This document shows, piece after piece, positions 8,839-17,020 of a stretch of DNA of 35,495 nt (position 1 is the first letter of the stretch; each line of letters begins with the position of its first letter). The DNA lies in assembly GCF_003269065.1 (NCBI RefSeq), contig NZ_QLTA01000057.1:1-35495 (forward strand), given 5' to 3'. Position numbers and translations under genes: made by a program. The notes below the pieces were generated by a model. The model ran no database searches and had not been told where the DNA came from. It worked only from the letters and a program-made list of their open reading frames with translations. The DNA comes from Paracidovorax anthurii (GTDB taxonomy: Bacteria > Pseudomonadota > Gammaproteobacteria > Burkholderiales > Burkholderiaceae_C).

Positions 8839-8874
8839 GCCGCATGGTTTTGATGGGTGTCAAAACCATGCGGC
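8839..8874 (-). promoter_or_regulatory. Perfect 15-bp hairpin in the leader of the left RND operon
   Basis: The arms GCCGCATGGTTTTGA and TCAAAACCATGCGGC are perfectly complementary around a 6-nt loop. It lies between the predicted transcription start (about 8888, minus) and the adaptor start codon (8802). On the minus strand CTTTT follows two bases after the stem, so an attenuator-like role is possible. A binding site for a second repressor is another option. Confidence 0.6.
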
Positions 8875-8894
8875 GGCCCTTGAATTTCGCCGGC

Positions 8895-8922
8895 ATTATA
8901 CATACAAACATGAATGTATAAT
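8895..8922. promoter_or_regulatory. Divergent promoters and AcrR/TtgR-like operator
   Basis: An interrupted palindrome at 8897-8920 reads TATACATnCA-N4-TGnATGTATA, very like the known AcrR and TtgR operators (ACATACA...TGTATGT type). A perfect -10 box TATAAT lies at each end: 8917-8922 for the tetR gene (plus) and 8895-8900 read on the minus strand for the adaptor-pump-channel operon. The -35 boxes are weak on both sides. A repressor bound here would cover both promoters, giving drug-inducible efflux and autoregulation. The assignment to the adjacent TetR protein is inferred. Confidence 0.8.
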
Positions 8923-9005
8923 TGCGAGACCGGCCCTATGGCAGGGGCATGCCGCCCTGTGCCGCCCCTGCCCCCTGGCCCCCGCAGATCAAGGAGACAC
9001 CCACG

Positions 9006-9698
9006 ATGGCCCGACGTACCAAGGAAGATGCGGTTGCCACGCGCAACAGCCTGTTGGATGCGGCAGAGCGAGTTTTTTACCAGAAGGGTGTATCGCACGC
9101 GTCCCTCAACGACATCGCGCAGGCCGCCGGGGCCACGCGCGGCGCGATCTATTGGCATTTCAAGGACAAGGTGGACCTGTTCAACGCCATGATGGAGCGC
9201 GTCACGCTGCCGCTGGAGTGCGCCAACGGCGAGCGCGCCGGCAACGTGCGCATGCCGCCGCTGCAGCACCTGCGGGCCGTGATCGACTTCGTGCTGCGCA
9301 GCCTGGAGAAGGACGAGTCCATGCGCCGCGTGTTCGAGATCGCCATGTTCCGCGTGGAATACGTGGGCGAGCTTTCCGCCGTGCGGGACCGCCATGTCGA
9401 GGCGAGCCTGGAGTTCCGCCAGCAGTTCGCCAACGAACTGGCCCTGGCGGCCGGCGAGCAGAAACTGAAGCTTTCGTGCGCGCCGGAGGTGGCGGCCTTC
9501 GGGCTGCAGGCCCTGTTCGACGGGCTGATGCAGGTCTGGATGCTGGGCGATGCCACCTTCGGGCTGGCCGAGACCGGGCGCGCCGCCGTGGATGCCTATC
9601 TGCGGGGGCTGGGCTTCGAGGTGCCCGCCACCTTCGAGCCGCTCGCCGATGGCATTCCCTGGCAGATTTGCCAGCCGCGCCACGACGCCGTGCCATAA
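9006..9698 (+). CDS. TetR-family repressor of the left RND operon (AcrR/TtgR type)
   Basis: Protein of 230 residues. The N-terminal DNA-binding domain is typical TetR: RNSLLDAAERVFYQKGVSHA, then the helix-turn-helix SLNDIAQAAGATRGAIYWHF (about 33-52). The C-terminal part resembles the AcrR/TtgR/MexR-type ligand-binding domain (MRRVFEIAMFRVEYVGEL region). AcrR-type regulators release DNA when they bind efflux substrates. I chose ATG 9006 because AAGGAGA lies just upstream; a longer frame from 8922 would begin inside the operator and has no ribosome-binding site. It is divergent from the adaptor gene. The stop codon overlaps the likely -10 box of the tRNA gene. Confidence 0.93.
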   Translation: MARRTKEDAVATRNSLLDAAERVFYQKGVSHASLNDIAQAAGATRGAIYWHFKDKVDLFNAMMERVTLPLECANGERAGNVRMPPLQHLRAVIDFVLRSLEKDESMRRVFEIAMFRVEYVGELSAVRDRHVEASLEFRQQFANELALAAGEQKLKLSCAPEVAAFGLQALFDGLMQVWMLGDATFGLAETGRAAVDAYLRGLGFEVPATFEPLADGIPWQICQPRHDAVP

Positions 9699-9699
9699 T
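9694..9699 (+). promoter_or_regulatory. Probable -10 box for the tRNA-Arg gene
   Basis: CATAAT overlaps the stop codon of the tetR gene and lies 28 bp before the tRNA 5' end. TTGCCA at 9668-9673 is the nearest -35-like hexamer, but the 20-bp spacing is long. Confidence 0.4.
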
Positions 9700-9727
9700 C
9701 CGCCGCTGGGCCGCAAGGGCCCAACAC

Positions 9728-9803
9728 GCGGCTGTAGCTCAGTGGATAGAGTATTGGCCTCCGAAGCCAAGGGTCGTGGGTTCGATCCCCGCCAGCCGCA
9801 CCA
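9728..9803 (+). tRNA. tRNA-Arg, anticodon CCG
   Basis: A full cloverleaf can be drawn. The acceptor stem is GCGGCTG (9728-9734) with CAGCCGC (9793-9799), discriminator A at 9800 and encoded CCA at 9801-9803. The D stem is GCTC/GAGT, the anticodon stem TTGGC/GCCAA with loop CTCCGAA, giving anticodon CCG (9761-9763), which reads CGG (Arg). The T stem is GTGGG/CCCGC with loop TTCGATC. The gene sits between the two tetR genes, at the centre of the mirror-image RND region. Confidence 0.97.
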
Positions 9804-9906
9804 GTTTTTCGGACTGTTTTTCTCCCCCCCCTCCCTTCCTGGATCTGGCGCATGCCCTGCTGTGCAGGCGCGGGCCCGTTCGCGCGCGCGGCAGGGGGCG
9901 CGCCCG

Positions 9907-10593
9907 TCATTTCGCGGGCGGCGGGGCTGCTTTCGCTGAATCCCGCTTCGGCGGCGCGGGGGGCGGGGCCGCCTCCTGCGCATGCTCGCCGAGGGCGAAG
10001 GCCCTCAGGAACGCCGTGACCGCGCGCTCCGCCGAGCGCCGGATCTGCGCCCTGGTCACGGGCGGCAGGTCGCGGAAGAACCAACGGTGCTGGTATTCCG
10101 CGTTGACCAGGGCGCCGAAGTACCGGGCCACGATCGCCGGGTCTTCGCGGCGCAGCTGGCCGCGCGCCATGGCCTGCCTGGCCAGGTCGGCGATCAGGGT
10201 CAGCCCGCGCTGCGGGCCGGCCTCGTAGAACAGGCGGCCGATGTCGGAATTGCCGGCCTCGCCGAGCACCATGCGGTGGGCCGCCACGGCCTCCTCGCTG
10301 CACAGGAATTCCAGCAGCTTCTCGCTGAAATGGGTGAGCGTGGGGCGCAGGTTGCTGCCGTCGTAGGCGGCGACCTCGGCCAGGGCGGACTCCATGTGCC
10401 GTTCGCCCGCGGCATGGGCCACGGCCAGGAAGAGCGCTTCCTTGGACGGGAAGTAGCCGTAGATGGTGGACTTCGAGCCCCCGATGCGTTTGATGATCTC
10501 GGCGATCGAGGCGCGCTCGTAGCCGAACTCCAGGAAGACCTCCGAGGCCACTTCGAGGATGGCCTCGCGCCGCGCCTGCGTGCGAACTTTCAC
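9907..10593 (-). CDS. TetR-family regulator of the right RND operon (AefR-like)
   Basis: Protein of 228 residues. The helix-turn-helix is SIAEIIKRIGGSKSTIYGYF (about 29-48), followed by the TetR_C_7/AefR-type C-terminal domain, including ALVNAEYQHRWFFRDLP. The tail is Pro/Ala/Lys-rich and probably disordered. The start is GTG (10591-10593) with GGAG 7 bp upstream; the next in-frame ATG would remove the helix-turn-helix. It is divergent from the right-hand adaptor gene and probably represses that operon by binding the palindrome at 10671-10684. It is only distantly similar to the TetR at 9006, so the two halves of the mirror are not a recent duplication. Confidence 0.9.
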   Translation of the reverse strand: MKVRTQARREAILEVASEVFLEFGYERASIAEIIKRIGGSKSTIYGYFPSKEALFLAVAHAAGERHMESALAEVAAYDGSNLRPTLTHFSEKLLEFLCSEEAVAAHRMVLGEAGNSDIGRLFYEAGPQRGLTLIADLARQAMARGQLRREDPAIVARYFGALVNAEYQHRWFFRDLPPVTRAQIRRSAERAVTAFLRAFALGEHAQEAAPPPAPPKRDSAKAAPPPAK

Positions 10594-10630
10594 GGCAACT
10601 CCATAAGCGTAATGACGGGTTTATTTTTGC

Positions 10631-10660
10631 TTGACGGCGCGCGCACGTCAATTCGATAAT
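10631..10660 (+). promoter_or_regulatory. Sigma-70 promoter of the right RND operon
   Basis: TTGACG (10631-10636), an 18-bp spacer and GATAAT (10655-10660) form a good promoter. The predicted start is about 10667, about 80 nt before the adaptor ATG. On the opposite strand TTGACG (10646-10651) could serve the tetR gene, so the two promoters probably overlap. Confidence 0.7.
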
Positions 10661-10670
10661 CTTCAATACC

Positions 10671-10684
10671 GTACCGTTCGGTAC
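10671..10684. promoter_or_regulatory. Palindromic operator, right RND operon
   Basis: GTACCG-TT-CGGTAC is a perfect palindrome just downstream of the predicted transcription start, where a bound repressor would block transcription. ACC repeats the motif just upstream. The divergent AefR-like TetR protein is the obvious candidate to bind it; this is inferred from position. Confidence 0.65.
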
Positions 10685-10745
10685 TTATGCAATCCATCGG
10701 CGGTGGCCGGTGGATGAGATGTCCCTGGCTCAGGAGTACCCCTTC

Positions 10746-11914
10746 ATGCGCGTCCGTTCCTTCCATGCCGTGCCCGCCGCCCTGGGCGCGGTCGTCCTGG
10801 CTTCATCGGTTTCCGGCTGCGGCGAGCCGCCGCGCCCTCCCATGGCGGGCCCCGAGGGGCCGCCCAGGGTCAGCGTGGTCACCCTGGAGGAGCGGCCGGT
10901 GGCGCTGACCACCGAGCTGCCCGGCCGCGTGGCCCCGGCCCTGATCGCCGAGGTGCGCCCGCAGATCACCGGCCTGGTGCAGCAGCGCCGATTCAAGGAG
11001 GGCAGCGACGTCAAGGCGGGCGAGTTGCTCTACCTGATCGATCCCGCCACCTACCGCGCCAGCGTGGACAACGCGCGCGCCGCGCTCGCCAAGGCCGAGG
11101 CCAGCCTGGTTTCGGTGAAGCTCAAGGCCGGGCGCTTCCAGGAGCTGTCGGCCATCCAGGCCGTGAGCCAGCAGGACGCGGACGACGCCGCCGCCGCGCT
11201 CCTGCAGACCGAGGCCGAGGTCGATGCGGCCCGGGCCACGCTGCAAACCCAGCGCATCAACCTCGACTACACCCGCATCACGGCGCCGATCAGCGGGCGC
11301 ATCGGCCGCTCCGCCGTGACGCCCGGCGCGCTCGTCACCGCGAACCAGGCGAGCGCCATGGCCACGGTGCAGCAGCTCGATCCGGTCTACGTCGATGTGA
11401 CGCAGTCCAGCGCCACGCTGCTGGCCCTGCAGCGCTCCCTGTCCACGGGGGTCATGAAGAGCGGCACGGCGACGGTGCGCCTCGTCCTGGAGGACGGCAG
11501 CCGCTACGCGCTCCCGGGCCGGCTGCAGTTCTCCGACGTCACGGTGGACCAGGGCACGGGCGCGGTGACGCTGCGCGCCGAGTTCCCGAATCCGCGCCAC
11601 GAGCTGCTGCCGGGCATGTATGCGCGCGCCGTCGTCGAGGAGGGCGTGCTCGACAAGGCGCTGCTGGTGCCCCAGCCCGCGGTGGGCCGCGACGGCGCGG
11701 GCAAGCCGATCGCCTACGTGGTCAACGGCGAGGGCCGGCTGGAGCAGCGCTCGCTGGTGACCGGGCGCGCCATCGGCGACCAGTGGCTGGTCTCCAGCGG
11801 GCTCAGGGCCGGCGACCGCGTGGTCGTCGAGGCCAGCAGAAGGCCCGGCCCGGGCAGGTGGTCGAGATCGGCCCGCCCGGCGGCGCCCCCGCGAAGCCGG
11901 CGGCCCGCACCTGA
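10746..11914 (+). pseudogene. RND efflux periplasmic adaptor lipoprotein, 1-nt frameshift near the 3' end
   Basis: This is an AcrA/MexA-family adaptor. The lipoprotein signal ends VSGC (C25). The lipoyl halves TTELPGRVAPALIAEVRPQI and YTRITAPISGRIGRSAVTPG, the helical hairpin and the barrel are all intact. After GDRVVVE (codon 362, about 11829-11831) the expected continuation [18 protein letters not shown] appears only in another frame: one G appears to be missing from a GGG run at 11831-11832. With that base restored the protein would be 389 residues and end at TGA 11912-11914, 20 bp before the pump gene. As written, the frame instead runs on through the pump gene to 15299 without a stop. 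AGGAG precedes ATG 10746. Only the last 27 or so residues are affected. A sequencing error is as likely as a real mutation. Confidence 0.8.
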
Positions 11915-11934
11915 GCACGGGACGGAGACCTTCC

Positions 11935-14900
11935 ATGGCGCGCTTCTTCATCGACCGGCCCATCTTCGCCTGGGTGCTGGCCATCATCACCATGCTGGCG
12001 GGCGTGATGGCCGTGCTCACGCTGCCCATCGCGCAATACCCGGCGATCGCACCGCCGGCCATCGCCATCTCGGCGACCTATCCCGGCGCTTCTTCCAAGA
12101 CGCTCGAAGACACGGTGACCCAGGTCATCGAGCAGAAGATGAAAGGCCTGGACCGCCTGGCCTACATCGCCTCGACGAGCGAGTCATCGGGCAGCGTGAC
12201 GATCACGCTGACCTTCGAGACCGGCACCGACCCGGACACGGCGCAGGTGCAGGTGCAGAACAAGCTGGCCCTGGCCACGCCGCTGCTGCCGCAGGAAGTG
12301 CAGCAGCAGGGGGTGCAGGTCGCCAAGTCGGCCAACAACTTCCTCAATGTGCTGGCGTTCGTGTCCGAGGATGGCCGGCTCCAGGACGCCGATCTCTCGG
12401 ACTACGTGGCGGCCAACGTGCAGGACCCCATCAGCCGCGTGGAGGGCGTGGGCGACACCACGCTGTTCGGGTCGCAGTACGCGATGCGCATCTGGCTGGA
12501 CCCGGACCGTCTCAACAGCTTCAAGCTGACGCCCCTGGACGTGAGGACCGCGATCCAGGCGCAGAACGCGCAGGTCTCGGCGGGCCAGCTCGGCGGGCTG
12601 CCGTCGGTCAAGGGCCAGCAGCTCAACGCGACCATCACGGCGCAGACCCGGCTGAAGACGGCCGCCGAGTTCGAGGAGATCCTGCTGCGCACGCAGGCGG
12701 ACGGATCGGCCGTGCGCCTGAAGGACGTCGCCCGCATCGAGCTGGGCCGCGAGAGCTATGCCACCGTGGCCCGCTTCAACGGCAAGCCGGCCGCCGGCCT
12801 CGCCATCAAGCTGGCCACCGGCGCGAACGCGCTGGACACCGTCCGGGGCATCGATGCCAAGCTGGCGGAGCTCGGCAAGTTCTTCCCCGAAGGGGTCAAG
12901 GTCATCAAGCCCTACGACACCACGCCGTTCGTGCGCATCTCCATCCAGGAGGTGGTGAAGACGCTGGTCGAGGCCGTGGTGCTGGTTTTCCTCGTGATGT
13001 ACCTGTTCCTGCAGAACTTCCGCGCGACGCTGATCCCGACGATCGCCGTGCCGGTGGTGCTGCTGGGCACGTTCGGCGTGCTGGCGGCGTTCGGCTACTC
13101 GCTCAACACGCTGACCATGCTGGCGATGGTGCTGGCGATCGGCCTGCTGGTGGACGACGCCATCGTCGTGGTGGAGAACGTCGAGCGCGTGATGAGCGAG
13201 GAGGGGCTTTCCCCGAAAGAGGCCACGCGCAAGTCCATGGGGCAGATCACCGGGGCGCTGCTGGGCGTGGCGCTGGTGCTGGCGGCGGTGTTCGTGCCGA
13301 TGGCCTTCTTCGGCGGATCGACCGGCGTGATCTACCGCCAGTTCACGGTGACCATCGTCTCCGCGATGACGCTGTCGGTGCTGGTGGCGATGGTGCTCAC
13401 GCCGGCCCTGTGCGCGACGCTGCTCAAGCCCGTGGAGCGCGGCCATGCGCTGGCGACCACCGGCTTCTTCGGGGCGTTCAACCGGGCCTTCGACCGCGGC
13501 AACCACCGCTACCAGGGCATCGTGCGGCACATGCTCGGCCGGGGCTGGCGCTACCTGGCCGGCTACGCGGTGCTGGTGGCGGCCGTGGGCTTCGCTTTCA
13601 CGAAGATCCCCGCCGGCTTCCTGCCCGACGAGGACCAGGGCACGCTGTTCGCGCTGGTGCAGCTGCCGCCGGGCGCGACGCAGGACCGCACGCTGAAGGT
13701 GATCGAGCAGGTCGAGCACCATTTCATGGAGGAGCAGAAGGAGGCCGTCGATTCGATCTTCTCGGTGGCCGGCTTCAGCTTCGCGGGCGGCGGTCAGAGC
13801 GCGGGCTTCGCGTTCGTCAAGCTCAAGCCCTGGGGCGAGCGCGCGCGGCCCGAGCTGAAGGCCTCGGCCGTGGGCTACCGGGCCATGGCGAAGCTCTCGC
13901 AGATCCGCGACGCGAGCGTGTTCGCCTTCGCGCCCCCCGCCGTCTCGGAGCTGGGCAACGCGAGCGGCTTCGACCTGATGCTGCAGGACCGCGCCAACCT
14001 CGGCCACGACGCGCTGATGCAGGCACGCAACCAGCTGCTGGACGCGCTGCGCAAGGAGCCCGGCCTCGTGGCCGTGCGCGCCAACGGCATGGAGGACGCG
14101 CCCGAGCTGCGGCTCGACATCGACGAGCACAAGGTCGGCGCGCTCGGGCTGTCGATGGCCGACGTCAACAACACCTTCTCCACGGCCTGGGGCAGCTTCT
14201 ACGTCAACGACTTCATCGACAAGGGGCGCGTGAAGAAGGTGTTTCTCCAGGCCGACGCCGCCTACCGCATGCTGCCCGGCGACATCGACCACTGGTACGT
14301 GCGCAACGGCAGCGGCGCGATGGTGCCCTTCAGCGCCTTCGCCACGGCCGGCTGGGCGTCGGGTTCCCCGCGCCTGGAGCGGTACAACGGCGTGCCCTCG
14401 GTGGAGATCCTGGGCATGCCGATCCCGGGCATGCTGTCCAGCGGCCAGGCCATGGACCTGGTGGAGCGCCATGCCGCCGCGCTGCCGGCGGGGATCGGCT
14501 TCGAGTGGACGGGCGTGTCGCGCCAGGAGCGCGAGGCGGGCGGCCATGCCGCGCTGCTCTATGCCATCTCCATCCTGGTCGTGTTCCTGTGCCTCGCGGC
14601 GCTCTACGAAAGCTGGTCCATCCCGTTCTCGGTGATCATGGCCGTGCCGCTCGGCGTGCTGGGCGCGCTGGTCGGCGCGGTGCTGACCTGGAAGATGAAC
14701 GACGTGTACTTCCAGGTGGGGCTGCTGACCACGGTGGGGCTGGCCTCCAAGAACGCCATCCTGATCGTGGAGTTCGCCAAGGACCTGCACGCCCGGGGCA
14801 TGGGCGTGGTGGAGGCCGCGGTCGCGGCGGCGCGCATGCGGCTGCGGCCCATCGTGATGACCTCGCTGGCCTTCGTGCTCGGCGTGCTGCCGCTGATGGT

Positions 14901-15087
14901 CAGCCAGGGCGCGGGCGCCGGCGCGCAGAACGCGCTGGGCACCGCGGTGGTCGGTGGCATGGTGTCGGGCACCGTGCTGGCGATCTTCTTCGTGCCGCTG
15001 TTCTTCGTCGCCGTGCAGAGGCTGTCGTCCCGGCGCGGCCGGGCCGCCGGACCCGGCATCGCCCCCATGCTGAAGGAGGGCCACTGA
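11935..15087 (+). CDS. RND multidrug efflux pump, inner-membrane transporter (AcrB/MexB, HAE1 family), right operon
   Basis: Protein of 1050 residues and full length. It starts [15 protein letters not shown] (TM1). Proton-relay residues D407 and D408 lie in [17 protein letters not shown], and the TM10 lysine in [17 protein letters not shown]. The periplasmic porter and docking regions have the normal length. GGACGGAG precedes the ATG at about 10 bp. The channel gene begins one base after its stop, so translation is probably coupled. It is a clear paralogue of the pump at 4324-7482, with the same gene order but many substitutions, so substrate range may differ. Its expression could be affected by the frameshift in the adaptor gene just upstream. 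Confidence 0.96.
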   Translation: MARFFIDRPIFAWVLAIITMLAGVMAVLTLPIAQYPAIAPPAIAISATYPGASSKTLEDTVTQVIEQKMKGLDRLAYIASTSESSGSVTITLTFETGTDPDTAQVQVQNKLALATPLLPQEVQQQGVQVAKSANNFLNVLAFVSEDGRLQDADLSDYVAANVQDPISRVEGVGDTTLFGSQYAMRIWLDPDRLNSFKLTPLDVRTAIQAQNAQVSAGQLGGLPSVKGQQLNATITAQTRLKTAAEFEEILLRTQADGSAVRLKDVARIELGRESYATVARFNGKPAAGLAIKLATGANALDTVRGIDAKLAELGKFFPEGVKVIKPYDTTPFVRISIQEVVKTLVEAVVLVFLVMYLFLQNFRATLIPTIAVPVVLLGTFGVLAAFGYSLNTLTMLAMVLAIGLLVDDAIVVVENVERVMSEEGLSPKEATRKSMGQITGALLGVALVLAAVFVPMAFFGGSTGVIYRQFTVTIVSAMTLSVLVAMVLTPALCATLLKPVERGHALATTGFFGAFNRAFDRGNHRYQGIVRHMLGRGWRYLAGYAVLVAAVGFAFTKIPAGFLPDEDQGTLFALVQLPPGATQDRTLKVIEQVEHHFMEEQKEAVDSIFSVAGFSFAGGGQSAGFAFVKLKPWGERARPELKASAVGYRAMAKLSQIRDASVFAFAPPAVSELGNASGFDLMLQDRANLGHDALMQARNQLLDALRKEPGLVAVRANGMEDAPELRLDIDEHKVGALGLSMADVNNTFSTAWGSFYVNDFIDKGRVKKVFLQADAAYRMLPGDIDHWYVRNGSGAMVPFSAFATAGWASGSPRLERYNGVPSVEILGMPIPGMLSSGQAMDLVERHAAALPAGIGFEWTGVSRQEREAGGHAALLYAISILVVFLCLAALYESWSIPFSVIMAVPLGVLGALVGAVLTWKMNDVYFQVGLLTTVGLASKNAILIVEFAKDLHARGMGVVEAAVAAARMRLRPIVMTSLAFVLGVLPLMVSQGAGAGAQNALGTAVVGGMVSGTVLAIFFVPLFFVAVQRLSSRRGRAAGPGIAPMLKEGH

Positions 15088-15088
15088 C

Positions 15089-16504
15089 ATGCCCCGCATC
15101 CGAACCCCTTTCGCGCCCGCCGTCCTGTGCGCCGCGCTGTGGCTGGCGGGCTGCGCGAACCTGGCGCCCCGCTACGAGCGGCCCGCCCCGCCGGTGCCGG
15201 CCGCCTATCCCGATGCGGGTGGCGCGGCGCCGGCCGGTGCGGCCGCCGCCGACATCGACTGGCGGCAGTTCTTCGCCGATGACCGGCTGCGCGCGCTGAT
15301 CGCGCTGGCGCTGGACCACAACCGGGACCTGCGCGTGGCGGTGCTCAACATCGAGCAGGCCCGGGCCCAGTACCGCATCCAGGACGCGCAGACCCTGCCT
15401 GCCGTGAACGCCACGGGCAGCGGCTCCGCGGGACGCACGCCGGCCAGCCTCTCCGGCACCGGCGCGGCCCTCACCACCCACCAGTACAGCGCCGGCCTGG
15501 GCATCAGCGCCTACGAGCTGGACCTGTTCGGCCGCGTGCGCAACCTCAGCGCCCAGTCGCTGGAGAAGTTCCTCGCCACCGGGCAGGCCCGGCGCAGCAC
15601 GCAGATCAGCCTCGTGGCCGAGGTGGCCTCGGCCTACCTGACCTGGGCCGCCGACCTGGAGCGCCTCGCCCTGGCCCGCGAGACCCTGCGCAGCCAGGGC
15701 GATTCGTATGCGCTCACGCAGCGCCGCGTCGAACTCGGCAGCGCCTCGGCGCTCACGCTGCGCCAGTTGCAGACCAGCGTGGAGAGCGCCCGCGTCGACG
15801 TGGCGCGCTACACCGGCCAGGTCGCGCAGGACCGCCACGCGCTGGCCCTGCTGCTGGGCGTGCCGGTGCCGGACGCGCTGGCGCCGCAGGCGCTGGGCGA
15901 TGGGCTGAACGCCTTGCCCGAGCTGCCGGCCGGCGTGCCCTCCGACCTCCTGCTGCGCCGGCCCGACCTGCTGGAGTCCGAGCACCAGCTCCAGGCCGCC
16001 AACGCCAACATCGGCGCGGCCCGCGCGGCCTTCTATCCGCGCATCAGCCTGACGGCCTCGGCCGGCAGCGGCAGCGCCGACCTGTCGGGGCTGTTCCAGG
16101 GCGGCTCCGGCACCTGGAGCTTCATGCCGCAGATCAGCCTGCCGATCTTCGACGCGGGCAGCAACCAGGCCGCGCTGGACAGCGCCATCGCATCGCGCGA
16201 CATCGCGCTGGCGCAGTACGAGAAGGCGATCCAGACGGCCTTTCGCGAGGTCTCCGACGCGCTGGTCCTGCGCGGCACGCTGGAGCAGCAGCTGGAGGCC
16301 CAGCGCTCGCTCGTCGAGGCCAGGGGCGAGGCGCTGAGGCTGTCCGATGCGCGCTTTTCCCGCGGGGTGGACAGCTATCTGGACGTGCTCGACGCGCAGC
16401 GCTCCTGGTACGGCGCCCGCCAGACGCTCATCACCACCCGGCTCTCGCGCCTGACCAATGGCGTGACCCTCTACAAGGTGCTGGGCGGCGGCTGGTCGGG
16501 CTGA
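15089..16504 (+). CDS. RND efflux outer-membrane channel lipoprotein (OprM/NodT family), right operon
   Basis: Protein of 471 residues. The lipoprotein signal ends WLAGC (C22). Two OEP repeats follow, with [70 protein letters not shown] and [13 protein letters not shown]. The C-terminal segment [11 protein letters not shown] matches the other channel here (ITLYRVLGGGW). It completes a second tripartite pump. The start codon is 1 bp after the pump stop, with GAAGGAGG inside the end of the pump gene. No obvious terminator follows; the next gene is a small lipoprotein 51 bp downstream. Confidence 0.94.
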   Translation: MPRIRTPFAPAVLCAALWLAGCANLAPRYERPAPPVPAAYPDAGGAAPAGAAAADIDWRQFFADDRLRALIALALDHNRDLRVAVLNIEQARAQYRIQDAQTLPAVNATGSGSAGRTPASLSGTGAALTTHQYSAGLGISAYELDLFGRVRNLSAQSLEKFLATGQARRSTQISLVAEVASAYLTWAADLERLALARETLRSQGDSYALTQRRVELGSASALTLRQLQTSVESARVDVARYTGQVAQDRHALALLLGVPVPDALAPQALGDGLNALPELPAGVPSDLLLRRPDLLESEHQLQAANANIGAARAAFYPRISLTASAGSGSADLSGLFQGGSGTWSFMPQISLPIFDAGSNQAALDSAIASRDIALAQYEKAIQTAFREVSDALVLRGTLEQQLEAQRSLVEARGEALRLSDARFSRGVDSYLDVLDAQRSWYGARQTLITTRLSRLTNGVTLYKVLGGGWSG

Positions 16505-16555
16505 CCCGGCCAGGTCCTTTTTCTTCCGCCTTCCACCCTGGAGCTAGGCCCCCCG

Positions 16556-16687
16556 ATGATGCGACGAAACCTTTGCGTTCTCCTGCTGTGCGGCGCGGCC
16601 TTCTGCCTGACCGCGTGCGTCGTTCCGCCACCCCCTCCGCCGCCACCACCGCCGCTGCCCTTGCCGCTGCCCCTCCCGCCGCGCTGA
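16556..16687 (+). CDS. Small proline-rich lipoprotein (43 aa), function unknown
   Basis: A short frame beginning MMRRNLCVLLLCGAAFCLTA and ending at TGA 16685-16687. Basic N-terminus, hydrophobic core and lipobox LTAC predict lipidation at C21, leaving a mature peptide of 23 residues made almost wholly of Pro with a few Leu and a final Arg. Tiny lipoproteins with Pro-rich tails are common in Burkholderiales but I cannot assign a role. A weak site (GGAG) lies 11 bp upstream. It is 51 bp downstream of the channel gene and may be co-transcribed with the RND operon. The lipobox is the main support that it is real. Confidence 0.6.
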   Translation: MMRRNLCVLLLCGAAFCLTACVVPPPPPPPPPPLPLPLPLPPR

Positions 16688-16817
16688 GGGGGCGGCACGC
16701 GCGGGATGCGCGTGTACGACATGCCCGCTCCGCGGGCGCGCCCCCGTCCGACAGCCCGGGGCGCGCGCGGGTGCGCCAATGGAGTGGTCTTCTCTGGATG
16801 AAAGGAAGAGGCGCTCC

Positions 16818-16982
16818 ATGTCCAAGTCCCATCGCCACGGCCCCGATCCCGCCCTCGGCCGCGTGGCCGTGAAGCCGCGCGAACTCAAGCGGCGCCGGCA
16901 GCGCGAGGCCATGCTCCGGCCGGGCGCGCAGGCGCCTTGCTTCCCGGAGCCCGAGCCACCGCTCTGGAAGCCGCTCGGCTGA
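16818..16982 (+). CDS. Small basic hypothetical protein (54 aa)
   Basis: The frame starts MSKSHRHGPDPALGRVAV and is rich in Arg, Lys and Pro, with the cluster ELKRRRQREAM in the middle and a Pro/Trp-rich C-terminus. AGGAAGAGG lies 7 bp upstream of the ATG, a strong ribosome-binding site. An upstream in-frame ATG at 16779 lacks one. No signal peptide or membrane segment. I do not recognise the family; the strong initiation site is the main evidence. It is convergent with the cupin gene. Confidence 0.5.
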   Translation: MSKSHRHGPDPALGRVAVKPRELKRRRQREAMLRPGAQAPCFPEPEPPLWKPLG

Positions 16983-17020
16983 GCCGGCGCAGGGAGCTGC
17001 GCGGCCCGCGCCGCGCCGGT

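Noticed and set aside
4198..8853. A 1551-codon open frame antisense to the left RND operon
   Set aside because: It mirrors well-supported genes on the other strand. Its His/Arg/Gly-rich sequence is typical of shadow frames in high-GC DNA and it has no ribosome-binding site.
9728..9803. An integrated element at the tRNA-Arg gene
   Set aside because: No integrase, no repeat of the tRNA 3' end and no change in composition are seen on either side.
9804..9906. A possible terminator after tRNA-Arg (T-runs with CAGT/ACTG)
   Set aside because: The stem is only four base pairs. The T-runs may serve, but the hairpin is too weak to annotate.
12184..15099. A 971-codon antisense frame opposite the right pump
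   Set aside because: It is a shadow of the pump gene; the His/Arg/Gln-rich composition is an artefact.
10710..15299. A 1529-codon open frame that would fuse the adaptor to an unknown protein
   Set aside because: After 11831 it runs antiphase through the pump gene, with Arg/Gly/Ala-rich shadow composition. It exists only because of the 1-base frameshift and the lack of AT-rich stop codons.
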